64,000 bases of DNA from Omphalotus guepiniiformis (GCA_028554645.1 JAQOOI010000016.1:930001-994000); one strand, 5' to 3'; shown: positions 23,765 through 34,980, counted from the stretch's first letter. Numbers and translations are program-made. Notes: generated by a model not told the origin, from the sequence alone.

Positions 23765-25620
23765 ATGGCTACTCTGTCCAATATTCTGGATATTCTGTGT
23801 AATTTCTCTGAGAGCGCGTCAAATATAGTTCTTTCTCAATTAATAGCCTTTGTCATCATCTGTTCTCGCATCAAAAACAACAACATTCTTGCAGTCTGTC
23901 CCTCAACTCAATCACCCAATGAAAGTCCTCCAGTTCTTCCTGACGAAACACGGATATTTCTCAAAAGATCTTGCAGAATGAGTGGTAGAGATGTGGAGGC
24001 CTACTGGGAAGCAGTACAGAATGAAGTGTGGAAGGGAGATGATATCTTGGATGGAGTTAATGGTGATGCAGCATTACAGGCAACATTTCGAGCTAATGGA
24101 GGCTCTTTATTCCGTATGTCGTCACTGAAAGGTATCTACAAGTCAAGCTAAATGCTATATAGCTTCGTACTATGTCTGCATCAACCCGGAATGTTCATAT
24201 GTACAGCATGAGAAAAAGCTCAAACTTCAGGGCATCGAGGAGTACCATGCAATACTATACACATATGAAGGACCTGTTGCAGTTCTCAACCATCATGCTA
24301 TGTGTCATGGTACGTTTATAGGGTCAAAGGCAAGATGTTCAATAGTATAATGCAGGCTGTAAAGTTGTATACCACCATGATTACTACGTCGCACTGGACC
24401 CAAACACAGGAATTAAGAGGCGCTATTACTATACTCAAGATTCAGTCCCAAAGATTCTTCAAGTAGGTGATCATCAATTTGTATACACCAGCATTGTCAA
24501 AATGTGGTGTTACAGTATGCTATCTGGATGGTGCGTGAATGTATCATGGATCTGGTCAATTAGTAACATCTATTCAGGGTCTCAGCAAGAAATTGTGCAA
24601 GGATTTATGCTGATTCGACAGGCAGTAAAGCCTTTACACCTCCTGCTGAATGGAAGTTCAGTACTCAGCTGCGTTACGAGCATGTATATGATGCATTTAG
24701 GATCGTATCACTTCTCGAGTACTTTCACGCACACTTCCTCCAACTCATTGTCTCCCACACTGGTAATCAATCTGAGCGCTTCGATGAAGCCATGCAGGTA
24801 GTCAACGAAGAGATCCGAGTTCATGGTCAGCCTGAAATCAACCATCACTGTAACAAATGTGTTCGCCTCTATCAGGATTCAGATGGAAAAGGTCAGCTTT
24901 ATATTACTCATAGAATACCTTTGCTTAACGCCTCTATAGAACAAGAGATATTTGCTGTCGTCTGTGATGGAGTTACTGTAGGTCAACCGACATGTGGATA
25001 TCCGCATTGTCAGGGCCGTCTTTCATCAATGCGACAAGCATTCTGCTCTGAGCATCAAGAGCTCAAGAATATTTGCCGAATTATCAACTGTGACTCTCCC
25101 ATTACACCTGGTTCGAAGACATGCAACAATCCAGATCATCAGAATGTTGAGAAGCAATACTATGATGCAGCCTCCGCAGCCTTTCAGCTAAAGATTCACT
25201 TTGAACGTTACCATAGCGTGAAGAAGAAGGAAGTGGTGAGAAGCCAAAGTAACCAGGACGAGGGTGAGAATGAGGGTGAAGACAACGAACTTGATACAGG
25301 AAGTGAAGCGGTATATGAGGCAATGATTGAGTCATCTCAGGAGCAGAACTCTGGTAGTAAGAAGAGGGTACAAGGTCAGTTTGGGCAGAAGCACACACAT
25401 AATGAGCAGTTGATTATCACTCCATGTGGGATAATACTCAGCCAAGCAACTTTCTATCATTCAGAGGCCTTCTCGTTGGTGGTGGTAAGATTCATGCCTT
25501 GCATGTTTTTCCAGTCACTGACTTTCTATTAGAAATTTGTCATAGATACCTTCAAAGATCGACGAATTCCTGATCATTTCATCTATGACAGCAACTGTAT
25601 TCTTTCACAGCACGTTCACA
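23765..25620 (+). pseudogene. KDZ-transposon-associated CxC5/CxC6 cysteine-cluster gene, 3' truncated
   Basis: Exon 1 starts MATLSNILDILCNF. A splice at about 24113 leads into SYYVCINPECSYVQHEKKL, then CHG/CKVVYHHDYYVALDPN and RRYYYTQDSVPKIL, the CxC5-type cluster. After a further splice, ERFDEAMQVVNEEIR leads to NHHCNKCVRLYQDSDG, DGVTVGQPTCGYPHCQG, FCSEHQELKNICRI and NCDSPITPGSKTCNNPDH, the CxC6-type cluster. These clusters are known from genes linked to Kyakuja-Dileera-Zisupton transposons in mushrooms. An intron near 25486-25531 restores FKDRRIPDHFIYDSNC, which in relatives continues much further. Here it stops near 25620 against an opposite-strand gene. The function of such genes is not established. 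Confidence 0.7.
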
Positions 25621-26860
25621 GAGAAGGAGGAGCGAGAATGAGTGAGAGGAGCAAGAATGAGATGCCCGTGCAGTCTTGTAAGCATTGTTTTCAAGTTCAA
25701 CCAGGCGATCTTGAAAGGTACGACAACGTTCTGGGAGAGCACGGGGACGGGTTAGGGGATCTGCTGCAGAGGGCTGTGGAAGCTCATCAAGTCCTTCCCA
25801 TGTAGACACCTGTGGATCTGAGAGAAGAATGACAGGTGTTCCATTAAGCTTCAGAGTTGTCGTAAGCTTGACAACATGCCCAGAGGGTGTGGACATCCAT
25901 GAGCGCATTCCAACCCGGTAGTAGAGAAATCTCTTTGACTGCAATTCAACTTTGTCCAGAATGTCTTGAGATATCACGGATGTTCCATCTACTATAACAC
26001 CCTGAACTTCAACCGGAATAGGTTTCGAGGAAGTGGTCTAGTACAAAAATAGTTAGCGAAGCATTAGTTAAACTAAGAAGCACTTGTACCCAGCAAAAGA
26101 GAGCGACAGTTGACGATACCATCTTTAGGGCAGCTTTAGCATTTGCTGCTTCTTCGCGAACCTTATTGCACTGCATCTCAAGTGGTGGTGGAGTCATGCG
26201 AGGAGGCTGCATAGATGGAGGAGGCTGTGTAGAAGGAGGAGGCTGTGTAGAAGGAGGAGGCTGTGTAGAAGGAGGCTGAGATGGTAGAGGTGTTTGCATA
26301 GGTGGTTGAATAAAGAGTGGAGGTTGTGATGAATATGAGAATTGAGTACCAGATAGCAAGCTACCTCGATGGTCTGGAACGTCAGAACAGCTGCCTTGAT
26401 TAATACAGTGTGAGCGACACATCTGCGAGCGACATTGGCAATTCCTCGGTTTACCACACTTCTCATGTGTGCATACAAGGCGAGACAACATGTTTTGCTC
26501 CGAAGTTAAAGGCAGGCTCACAGAGCTCTTACTAGATGAGCTAGGAAGTTGATAGGAAGGTGGAGGAGGTCTAAACTTGTGTTGGGAGGGTTCAGGTGAG
26601 GAGAGATATACATTGTCGTCCTCTCGAGGGCTCTGCCACTGAAAGTATCGACATTTATGATCATCTGAGTGCTTTCTATCACACTAAAATGCAATCCTCA
26701 GACTCGGATATCTATTTGAGAATATACCGGCAACAAATGCCCTGCCAGCATTTCCATTGTGATCACTAGTCACAACTTGCCATCTAAGCCATACACCTGA
26801 ACACTTCCGGCAGCCACACAGCTTGTGTTGAGCTTGCATTTAAGAGCGAGAGTGAGCAGT
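25579..26860 (-). CDS. Zinc-cluster protein of transposon neighbourhood, with GRF-like N-terminus
   Basis: Read on the minus strand, the upstream exon (about 26740-26860) shows KLCGCRKCSGVWLRWQ and GNAGRAF. After a probable intron come DHKCRYFQWQSPRED, a pattern like a GRF zinc finger. A Pro/Ser stretch follows, then CTHEKCGKPRNCQCRSQMCRSHC. Next is a Gln-Pro-Pro region with about four copies of an eight-residue unit (STQPPPST), then exons with VIVDGTSVISQDILDKVELQ and VTLKLNGTPVILLSDPQVSTWEGL, ending at 25579. Genes of this layout recur beside cysteine-cluster genes in mushroom genomes, but I know no function. Exon borders are approximate and the join after GRAFVA is off by one base, so the gene may be broken. 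Confidence 0.5.
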
Positions 26861-26869
26861 GTAATGAAA

Positions 26870-27333
26870 GAAGAGAAAGAGTAGCGCGACGAGCCATGAG
26901 GCATCAACACTGGCAGTATGCTGTAAGTAACGTGACCGTGCTTATCTTATCTTTCAGATATCCGGGTTTGGATTCTATTTTTTTGTGGACTCTCTCATAT
27001 CTATAGGCATATCTATGGACCTAGATACCTCTATGGACTTAGATACCTATATATATATATGGACTGAGACTTGGACAGTCCAGGACTATCCAACTGTCCC
27101 GGACTCCTGGGTTCTCGGTCGCTCTCTGCCTGCCAAAGTGATAACGGCTAGTTTCCATAAGCCGTCACCCGTCTGTCACCTGCTTGGCTGTATTTACATG
27201 CTTATGTCATAGTCCCAGAATAGAATGACTTGAGTGCTTGAGCCGATTTTTGTATTCTTTCTTCTTTTTACCCATCTAAACCTCCCATTACTTCGTTATT
27301 ACATACATTTCTGCTGTCTACGACCTCAGCATC
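26870..27333. other. Intergenic, Myb-gene promoter side
   Basis: AT-rich stretch upstream of the Myb-like gene. It contains an imperfect repeat of TATGGACCTAGATACCTC-like units (about 27010-27065) ending in a TA run. The left end of the Harbinger element should lie here, but I could not find a matching right end because the element is interrupted. Confidence 0.3.
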
Positions 27334-28495
27334 ATGAGCCGGACTCGTTGGTCTGATGCGGAAGATGCCTTTCTCGTCAAGGAACTAATGGAAGCCAAAA
27401 AAAATGGATTTCAGTCGGATGGTGGATGGAAGCCCCAGACCTGGGCTCCCATTGCTGAGAAGCTAGCCAAAAAGTTTGCGGGAGGTGTCCCGAAGACTGC
27501 CTCAAAGATTACAGAGCATTTTGGACATGTGAGTAATTTTATTTCTGGATCTGAGATTATTTGTATGTAATTTTGTACTGTAGCTAAAAGCTCTGTGGAA
27601 AAATGTCAAGCATGTACATAACCGCTCCGGATTTGGATGGGACGATGTCCGCAAGCTTCCTGTAGCCTCAGATGAAGTATGGGCGCAATTGGAGAAGGAG
27701 ACAACAGAGTATGATGCCAAGGGAAAGGTGACAGAATTCAGTTCTTGTGCTAATTTTTTACTAAATCCACATATCAATAGAAAAAGCCCAACAAGTATAC
27801 ATGTTGAAGATATACTCCCTTTCCTTTGTATGATGATATTGAGTCCCTTGTTGAAGGGATCACAGCTACAGGTGCAGGTGCATTCCATGCAGGAAATACA
27901 CCTGAGTTGAGCAATGCTGTTGATGAATCTCAGGTGAGTAATTGCAATAATTCTAATAATGACTATTTAATTTTGTATATGTAGGACTCTGAGCCATATG
28001 CTGAGGCTGCATCTCAGCCTCTCACTGACTGGGACCCTACTGATCAAGAGGATAATGTTGGTGATATGTCTCAAGAGGTATGTGAAGACTTTCTGGTTGG
28101 CCCCAATCTCATACTTTTGTTGCTAGACTATTGTGGATCCGCTTGGTGATCTCACACCCTCTTTGCCTATTCGCTTGCCAGTAAAGCAAAGTTGCTCCGA
28201 CTCCACTACTCCTGCATCTTCTCAAAAGAAGCGGGGTGGAAAGCGCACTGCTGAGGCGACGAGTGAGTTGGCAAGTGCAATGTCCGAAATTGCTCGTGCT
28301 ATGATCTCTGATAGTCCTGAGAGTAAAAAGAAGGCTCTTTCTTTGCTTCGCACTGATTCGGTAAACTTTGAGGCAGCTGAGCTGGGTGCTCTGAGACGTC
28401 TTTTCACTCATGATTCTGATGTCGCTCAGCTATACTGTTTATATGACACTGTTGATGATTGTGTTACATATGCACGTGATATGCTTGATGAGTAG
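27334..28495 (+). pseudogene. Myb/SANT-like DNA-binding protein of a PIF/Harbinger element
   Basis: PIF/Harbinger transposons carry a second gene for a Myb/SANT-like protein that partners the DDE nuclease. Exons 27334-27528 and 27584-27727 give SRTRWSDAEDAFLVKELMEA, TWAPIAEKLAKKF and LKALWKNVKHVHNRSGFGWD, the helix-turn-helix tryptophan pattern of Myb_DNA-bind_3-type domains. Exon 3 from 27781 is open except for a UGA at 27805-27807 where Arg is likely. Further exons run through DSEPYAEAASQPLTDWDP to the C-terminal RTDSVNFEAAELGALRRLF, ending TAG at 28495. The DDE part lies at 29050-29619 on the other strand. Confidence 0.65.
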
Positions 28496-29048
28496 TATCT
28501 ATGTAATTGTAGTACAATCTTAGATATCTGTCATATCCTCTGTAGCAGTTTCTATAGTCTGGCCACGCTCTGCCAAACATTTAAGATAATCTTCCCACAT
28601 TGCCTTGGCAATTCTCTCCCTGCGATCTTCTGCACAAACACACTCTTCTTCTGAGACAGCTGTTCCATCTGTCAGCGACTCGAGTTATCAAACTCAAATA
28701 ACCAAACACAAGGATCTTAGTTTTCACACGGATAAGAGTAAAGCAGAAAGTAGAATTGAGAAAAGAAGTGATACAAGAAAGTATGCTAAGTACAAGTCTA
28801 AACTCGAGGAGTTATTGACAAGATCGAAGCTAAAAAAATATCTACCTAAACGGACTTGTTATATACATGAATAAAACCCTAAACCCTGGGCTATAACCCT
28901 TGACTAATCCACCGTGTGTCTACCATGAGTTCGATCGCCTCAAGTGTTTCATTAATGATCGTGATCGCCTTGAGGTCTACATGCTTGATCTCGATCATCA
29001 TGCTACCTACGTGTGTATTTAATATAACCCTAGATCTATAATTTAAGA
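28496..29048. other. Spacer between Myb and DDE genes, no gene seen
   Basis: This lies between the convergent halves of the Harbinger element. It contains a short telomere-like AAACCCTAAACCC at 28865 and AT-rich sequence. No supported coding region. Confidence 0.35.
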
Positions 29049-29619
29049 TGCTATCTACTGATAATAAAAGTGTCTATATGTACAAACAATGAGATAAGAT
29101 GAAAAAAGAAAGTGTTCGTAACACCATCTAGAAGAGGTGTTGATCTCTGCCCTGACTCTCCAAACCCAGATAGACTTTCCAATTCATCTATCTGCTCACC
29201 TGATATATTGTGAACACAGATGAAATTATGCAGAGCAGCTATTGCAGCCACTAATTTGGCTTGAGTATCAATTTCATACTCAGGTGCAGTGCCAAATACT
29301 GGGAATTGCCATTTGAGAACACCAAAAATATGCTCAATGACATTGCGAGCCTGAGCATGGCGGAGATTGAATAGTTCTTTGTAGTTTTTTGGCCTAAATC
29401 AGCATCAGGTCAGAGTTGACATTCAACATGAATTATATCACCAACCTTTGTTGAACTGTTCCCCACTCTTTCAGATGATATCGGATACCTCAATAAGGTG
29501 TCATCAGAATATCACAGATAGGAAATCCAGCATCTGCTAAGTAGTACCGCCCAGGCAGAACAGTGAAGTCAACATCATGTGCATACTTGAATATTGTAAG
29601 CGTTCAGTGGAGGTTCTTA
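29049..29619 (-). pseudogene. PIF/Harbinger DDE nuclease, C-terminal fragment
   Basis: The minus strand reads LPGRYYLADAGFPICDILM (with the second catalytic Asp), then PY-stop-GIRYHLKEW, an intron, ELFNLRHAQARNVIEHIFGVLKWQF (with the catalytic Glu) and AAIAALHNFICVHN. This is the C-terminal half of a DDE_Tnp_4 nuclease. The stop is UGA at 29490-29492, where relatives have Arg (PYRGVRYHLKEW). The N-terminal half is missing because an LTR element starts at 29620. With the Myb-like gene at 27334 it forms one decayed Harbinger transposon. Confidence 0.75.
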
Positions 29620-29810
29620 TGTTTTCACTCAGCCCGTAGGGCACGACATAGTCAGCCAAATCTGTAGGATTGGAGTACGAAGGTGAAGATAGTAAAAAGA
29701 CAAACCCTAACTACAGAATGACACGATATATAAAAAGAGACGACACAGCCAAACAGTGACATATAAGGATTATATAAGGGACAAGTCCTAAAGCGGACGG
29801 GTCCCTTACA
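29620..29810 (-). repeat. 191-bp LTR (3' LTR of a minus-strand gypsy element)
   Basis: The segment starts TGTTTTCACTCAGCC and ends GGGTCCCTTACA, the TG...CA form of an LTR. On the minus strand a purine-rich tract (AGGAGAGAG) sits just before it, as a polypurine tract should. The left neighbour is Harbinger coding sequence, with TCTTA as the expected 5-bp duplication. I did not find the second LTR, so this call rests on termini, tract and position. Confidence 0.55.
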
Positions 29811-29922
29811 CTCTCTCCTGTAAAATCGAGAATATACGATGATTTTCTTGTGAGAAGAATACATGTGCGATATGTGGCTATAAATTTGAAGATTTTTTCC
29901 CGGCATAGGTATTATGAGCAAG

Positions 29923-31992
29923 CTATTTCGATGGCAAGTCAATGTCCATCACGGCGGCGGCAGAGTCAAGTGCAGTAGATGAAGCGGCGTGAACAACAGA
30001 AGGGACGATGGGGGCAGTAGTTGGCGACGTGGATGCAACATTAACTTTTCCAGTAGATGATGATGCAACTTGGACAGTGGGTGCAGCGGAGGAATATGGG
30101 AGTTTGCCAGCACGGGGAGGCTCAGCTCCACCCTCGGAAGCTTTGGATCGCTTCGCAGGCTCCGCACGACGTGCTACGCCATACCCCGCCAATTGGACCA
30201 TTCGTTCGTTGGTACACGCAGCTGTGTCCCACTCAGCAGGAGGTGTCCATGTGGTAACGAGGTCAAATATGCCTTGAGGAATACCATACTTCAGTATATG
30301 TCGGGCCATGGCGACTCGGCACATTTGCCAGTCGACGTATGCTTCCGGATACACAATCAAAGCATCTTCAAGCCATTGAAGGGACCATAAAAACATGATC
30401 CGGGACATACTGACAGTAAACCCCATCCCAGCCAGTGCAGTAGCTATTTCGTCTTCCGTTACATTGAGGTTAGCAGAGACGGCAGCCGGATGGTAGTGCA
30501 GAGCCACTGTAAGGTTCAATGTATAGAGTTTTCTTTCGTACTCGAAAGAACGAGAAAACAAGCCAACAAAACAGTGATGAAATCGTCTTCGAACATGAGA
30601 TGACGTTCGGGGAGATAGTTCACGATACCATCGTGATCCCTGCACCGAGGCCACGTCTACCACCAATTGTCGTGATACTGCTACCCCAGTAAACGTCCAA
30701 GGATCTGCATGTCCAGCCAACCATTTCGCATGATCGAGAGTCTCCTTATGGTGTCGATTAGGTTGTTTAACCCTAGGCAGAGATGCACTCGGGTTGGACT
30801 TATATCCCGAGCATCCTTCGAATACATTGGTGTACTCCCTACTCGAGATGATCCACAGAATCTCCTCTCTGTGATGAAGCACATAATCTCCTCCCGCTAA
30901 GAGAGGGCCATATTCATTACGATTTCCTTCAATAACAGAAGTGATAGACAGCATCATCTGAAAGCGCTGAAACGCACTCCAGTTTCCTGGCTGTCTGAGG
31001 GGTTCAATAAAATTCTTGGCGTCTTGTATGGTGACGGGGACCTGTACTGGCACCCCAGGAGTCATGCTGGAAGGCAAAGGGTCCAGTGATAACGAAAGCG
31101 TTGAACGAGGAGCTCCTCGAGGGCCAGTAGGGGGCCTGATTTTAGGGGGTTTAAGTATTTTGCGTAGATGTCGGCTCTCCTCATTCTGCTTCTTGGTTTC
31201 ATCTAATGACGAAGCATCATCACTCTCAGAAGCCGAGAATGAGAGAACAGGTGCCTTTCCCTTTCCTTTATCCACGCTCTTCGGCAGTCCCGTCATCGGG
31301 TCATCATCATCAACCGACGCTACAGATGGGACCGACGAAGCAGAGGGAGCCAGAGAGGGGGGTACTGATGGGGCTAACGACGACGAAGAAGTAAACCTAG
31401 GTATGGGAGGGTCTCGATACCCTTCAAAGCGAGTGTTTACTGAAGGAGGACGGGACGGATATGGATGTCGTTGGGGAGATTGGTGTCTACCACGAGAGGA
31501 AGGTCTCGAGTCGAATCGAGAGGACGAACGTGAATCCATGTATCGACCACACTTGGAAACGGGACCAAACCAATCAAGTTCCCGACTCTCGTCGTCACGT
31601 CTAGACAATTCCGAAGCTTGAGACTTGATAGAGGCTCGTAACTCGGTTATGTGATCGTCGAGTTCACGATTGCGTCGCTTCAGATTATCTGCGTAATCCT
31701 GTTCGTTCTCCAGCCTATTTCTTAGGTCACGATTCTCCACTTCTAGCTCATGCATCTTTTTCTGAAGCTCAGCAAGTTGTACCTTCCACTGAGATTCAGC
31801 CTGAGCTTCTTGAAGTTTTGCCATTTTCGTGACCTCTTCTTCTCTAGCCTTTTTCGCTCTTACAATTTCTGCAAAGCTCTCCTTTTCGATAGTAGCCACC
31901 ACATAATGTCTAGCATATTCTAGGCAAGTTGTACACTCCTCCTCATGAAGTATAGCGCCTGCAGCTTCGTTATACACCCATTTCAGCGGCAT
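29923..31992 (-). CDS. 689-residue accessory ORF of a gypsy element
   Basis: An uninterrupted 689-codon frame lies between the integrase/chromodomain tail (32222) and the 3' LTR (29810), on the same strand. It starts MPLKWVYNEAAGAILHEEEC. Residues 55-135 are a long heptad-patterned coiled coil (KMHELEVENRDLRNRLENE). A Ser/Arg/Pro-rich and then acidic disordered part follows, and residues 340-560 look globular (IVYPEAYVDWQMCRVAMARH). The tail is Ala/Ser/Pro-rich. No transmembrane segment or enzyme motif is visible. The intact frame amid broken neighbours suggests recent function or expression. It could be an extra structural or regulatory protein of the retroelement, or a captured host gene. 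I do not recognise the family. Confidence 0.65.
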   Translation of the reverse strand: MPLKWVYNEAAGAILHEEECTTCLEYARHYVVATIEKESFAEIVRAKKAREEEVTKMAKLQEAQAESQWKVQLAELQKKMHELEVENRDLRNRLENEQDYADNLKRRNRELDDHITELRASIKSQASELSRRDDESRELDWFGPVSKCGRYMDSRSSSRFDSRPSSRGRHQSPQRHPYPSRPPSVNTRFEGYRDPPIPRFTSSSSLAPSVPPSLAPSASSVPSVASVDDDDPMTGLPKSVDKGKGKAPVLSFSASESDDASSLDETKKQNEESRHLRKILKPPKIRPPTGPRGAPRSTLSLSLDPLPSSMTPGVPVQVPVTIQDAKNFIEPLRQPGNWSAFQRFQMMLSITSVIEGNRNEYGPLLAGGDYVLHHREEILWIISSREYTNVFEGCSGYKSNPSASLPRVKQPNRHHKETLDHAKWLAGHADPWTFTGVAVSRQLVVDVASVQGSRWYRELSPRTSSHVRRRFHHCFVGLFSRSFEYERKLYTLNLTVALHYHPAAVSANLNVTEDEIATALAGMGFTVSMSRIMFLWSLQWLEDALIVYPEAYVDWQMCRVAMARHILKYGIPQGIFDLVTTWTPPAEWDTAACTNERMVQLAGYGVARRAEPAKRSKASEGGAEPPRAGKLPYSSAAPTVQVASSSTGKVNVASTSPTTAPIVPSVVHAASSTALDSAAAVMDIDLPSK

Positions 31993-32221
31993 TATGCGGT
32001 GTTCAAGTTTCTTTTCGAGGAAAATTTCCTCTCACTTTCCCCCTGAATACCGTGTAATGGTGTATCTTCTTGTTTTTTCCCAAGTACTCGGCCTTGGTGT
32101 TTTGAGCGCTCTCGGATCGAGGAATCTCTCGAGACGAGATGGTGGAAGCTGGAAAGAGTGATCATCGATGGATTGTTGTACACGTTCATTTTCGAAGTCC
32201 GATTGAAATTCCGAAGATATC

Positions 32222-32790
32222 TTATCTTCGGGTTCCACGTTTCCGGGTACTCTTCCGGGCTGTTGTCACTGGTCGTGGCAAGTCTTGCCATTTAGATACC
32301 CCAACTAATTTAAGGTAATCATCCAATGCCTTTAACGGACGTACTGTTTCCAGCGGTTCCCACGTCAAGTCCCCTAATGCCCAGCGAATCACAAATTTAA
32401 CCTCTTTGGTTGAAGTCCATTCATGCCCTTCGATTGAGTCTACAAAAAACTCGGCATCATCAGGTGCACCAAAATCATACGGTTCCGGCTTCGATCTGTC
32501 AGGAAATAACAGCTGGTCACTCTCCTCATAAGGGCGTAATAACTTCACATGGAAGGTAGGATGTATTCTCCGCTTCTTCAGTTCTTCTGGTAATTCCAGG
32601 GTGTAGGAAGATGTCTCGGGAGAGGCTTTCAATATCTTGTACGGGCCAACATACTGAGGCAGTAGCTTATTCGCACGTCCTTTGGGGAGATTCAGATCCT
32701 TGGTAGACAAATACACTTTGTCTCCCTCTTTAAGAGGTATTTTGGGTCCTCTCGCACGATTCGCGTTGATGCGCTGATTTTCGGCACCTG
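32222..32790 (-). pseudogene. Gypsy pol 3' fragment: integrase C-terminus and chromodomain
   Basis: The frame shows NANRARGPKIPLKEGDKVYL, NLPKGRANKLLPQYVGPYKI and HPTFHVKLLRPY, the GPY/F integrase C-terminal module. It then shows VDSIEGHEWTSTKEVKFVIRWALGDLTWEPLE, a chromodomain. Protease, reverse transcriptase, RNase H and the DDE core are not attached. Homology to pol starts abruptly at about 32790, where a repeat shared with 37033-37313 begins. The chromodomain marks a chromovirus, whose integrase targets marked chromatin. Confidence 0.8.
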
Positions 32791-33058
32791 CATTAAAAGC
32801 CAGGTGATTAATCATTTTAGGCATTTGCAGTGAGGTATTAGAGGGTTGAAAGGTGCCCGCCTTGTCAATCAAAATGTGTTGTGATTTGAGTAATAAAGCA
32901 TGTTCTATTACCTACGGTACAACATGTGTATCAAGGTTCTAGGCTAGTCAGTACAGTTGTGATGTAGAGAATTGTTCAATAGCCATCCACTGTTGAATCA
33001 GACTCACCCAATCTCGTAACGAGAACTCTGACATCACAACGTCAATTGCATCATATAA
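32775..33058 (+). repeat. About 280-bp direct repeat, copy 1
   Basis: This segment matches 37026-37313 in the same orientation with scattered substitutions and a small insertion. Both contain TGTTGTGATTTGAGTAAT and end near CTGACATCACA, so the core of about 180 bp could be an LTR. Similarity extends beyond the core on both sides, so the copies derive from one larger unit. Confidence 0.7.
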
Positions 33059-34119
33059 TTATTAGGGGAACATCTTCCTCTAGTCAATAAAGATTAAAAA
33101 CCCGGCGGAAACTAAAAATGGATGGAACGCAAAATAGAGTTGAAATAATGGATCTAGAATAGTTTTGGGGTATTTACTCCTCATAATCGCCAGGAACAAA
33201 AGTTGATCGAGGAAATTTGCTTCGATTAATTGTCTGGTGAAAATTGCTTGACAAGAAACCGGTTAGGAGGTGTAAAAAACTCGATCAGTAAAATTTCTTG
33301 GAATACTACTGAATTGAAGGAGTTCCTTTAACGAAACAATGTGATACTTTGAGGGGTATAATTTCTATCAGGTGATTAATCCTATGGAACCTGGATGCCC
33401 GAGAAATGTCAAGGAAATCCGTAAAAATGAGATAAAGGGGCTGAATATTGCCTACAATAAAATTAATGGAATTAAAACACATTTTGGAGGTTTGCCTCAT
33501 AAAATAAGATCTATAACAAGTAATAATGGACATACTTGACACAGATACTTACAACCTACATACACGGATATAGGTATATATATAAAACAGGACAGTTTAG
33601 CTATAATTTCCGTTTTTATTAAGTTTGGACTGGCAGTATGTATAAAAGGGCAGTAACTTGGAGAGAGAAAACCCAGGAGAGTACCATAGAGTCACAGGGT
33701 CACTGGGGATTGTCTTTATAATGTGAATCGTGCCTGTGAAGGGAAATCCTACCAAAAAACATAAAGTTGCCCTGGTCTGTTTATAGTCCGGTGTTTATTG
33801 CAATATTTTATAAAGATCATTGTTGGTTGAATTGAACTGGTTGTGTTATTGGAATTGGTTGTTTGATCTTGTGGTCAATTGGTTGTGATTGTGCAGTGAA
33901 CACCTGTCTTGTTCAAAACCGTCTTGTGCTACTTTTTGCCTTAGTGCATTTTAAAAGCTCAACCATAAAGTCCTTGTGATAAAGATATAAAGTTCTAATA
34001 AAGAAGCCATAAGTTTGGTCGTGCGGAACCTTCGACAACGCCCCCTCAGACTTGCACCTTTCGAGTGACCTGGTTGTTTTGGTTGTTTTTGGGTTTTTGT
34101 TCATTAGCCCTTTAGCAGT
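33059..34119. other. AT-rich stretch, no gene seen
   Basis: About 1 kb of AT-rich sequence lies downstream of the gag fragment in its own orientation. It contains TATATATATAAAACAGG near 33573, which could be a retroelement promoter TATA box on the plus strand. No coding frame has recognisable motifs. Confidence 0.35.
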
Positions 34120-34980
34120 TCATTGCCCCGTTTCATTCTCATCAGCGGTCTTAGTAAAGTGCTTAAGGAATGGTCGTAGGGTATTCCTCATTCTTAATAC
34201 ATCTTTGAAATCTTCCATCGTTATATTCTTGTACTTCTTTGCGGCTCTTTCGAATTTTGCAAAGGAGAAAGTTCCCTCATCAGATCCTCCATCATAACTC
34301 TTCAAAATCTTGTCGCGGAACTCGATAAACGTCCCTCCGTCTTTCTCATACGTAGGCAACACCTTCCACTGTTCTCTTATAGTTGCTGGTAGGTAACGCA
34401 ACACGACTGATTTCTTATCCGCTTCTTCCTCTATTTTGAAATCTTGGATAATATCCTCAATCTCCCCCAGATAGTCTCTGACCTTGTCTACATCATGATC
34501 GCGACGCAAATCTGGCGCTCCATGTTCTCTTCTCCTTGGAATCTTATCCATAGCTGGCATTTTTATGATATTTTCTTGAATTATAGGTAAAATAGGTGCA
34601 GAGTTCGGTGAAATATGTAAATCAAATAGAAGTGTGTGGACTTCGGATATTTCCTCATCCGAATGAGAATGTCTATCAATAGTTGGTGGGACTACTGAGT
34701 TTCGACGCGACGGTGGGTCTGGCCTAGGAAACTGGATTGAAGTACCTTCTCCGTAATCAGATAGTTCTTCGTCAAAGTTCCGCGACTGTCTAATACTCAA
34801 ATCTTCCGCGTCAACTACGTTAATCAATCCTCGGGGTTGAGCAACAACTTCAGGATGTGACTTCCTGTAGCTACTGACTCTTTTGATTGCCTTTGCACGG
34901 GCTAACGACTCTCTGGTATTCTCTACCGTTGAAGGCCGTGAACTTTGTCTAGACATTTTGTCTGATTGTTGGTTAGACAA
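34120..34980 (-). pseudogene. Gypsy gag, N-terminal and capsid part
   Basis: A 286-residue open frame starts MSNQQSDKMSRQSSRPST. The basic, Ser-rich N-terminus leads to a capsid-like stretch: DVDKVRDYLGEIEDII, DKKSVVLRYLPATIREQW, GTFIEFRDKILKSYDGG and FKDVLRMRNTLRPFLKHF. Agaricomycete gypsy capsids have this order. The frame ends before the zinc knuckle, so it is truncated. It abuts the RNase H remnant at 34973 with a few bases of overlap, an unnatural order (gag after RNase H) that shows a junction of two elements. Confidence 0.65.

Noticed and set aside
28860..28885. Interstitial telomere or chromosome end
   Set aside because: Only two imperfect AAACCCT units are present, which is too short for a telomere tract.
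31016..31621. Plus-strand ORF of 201 codons
   Set aside because: It lies wholly inside the 689-residue minus-strand ORF and mirrors its Ser/Asp-rich segment.
31992..32291. Minus-strand ORF of 99 codons between pol tail and accessory ORF
   Set aside because: It overlaps the end of the integrase/chromodomain frame out of phase and has no motif; probably chance.
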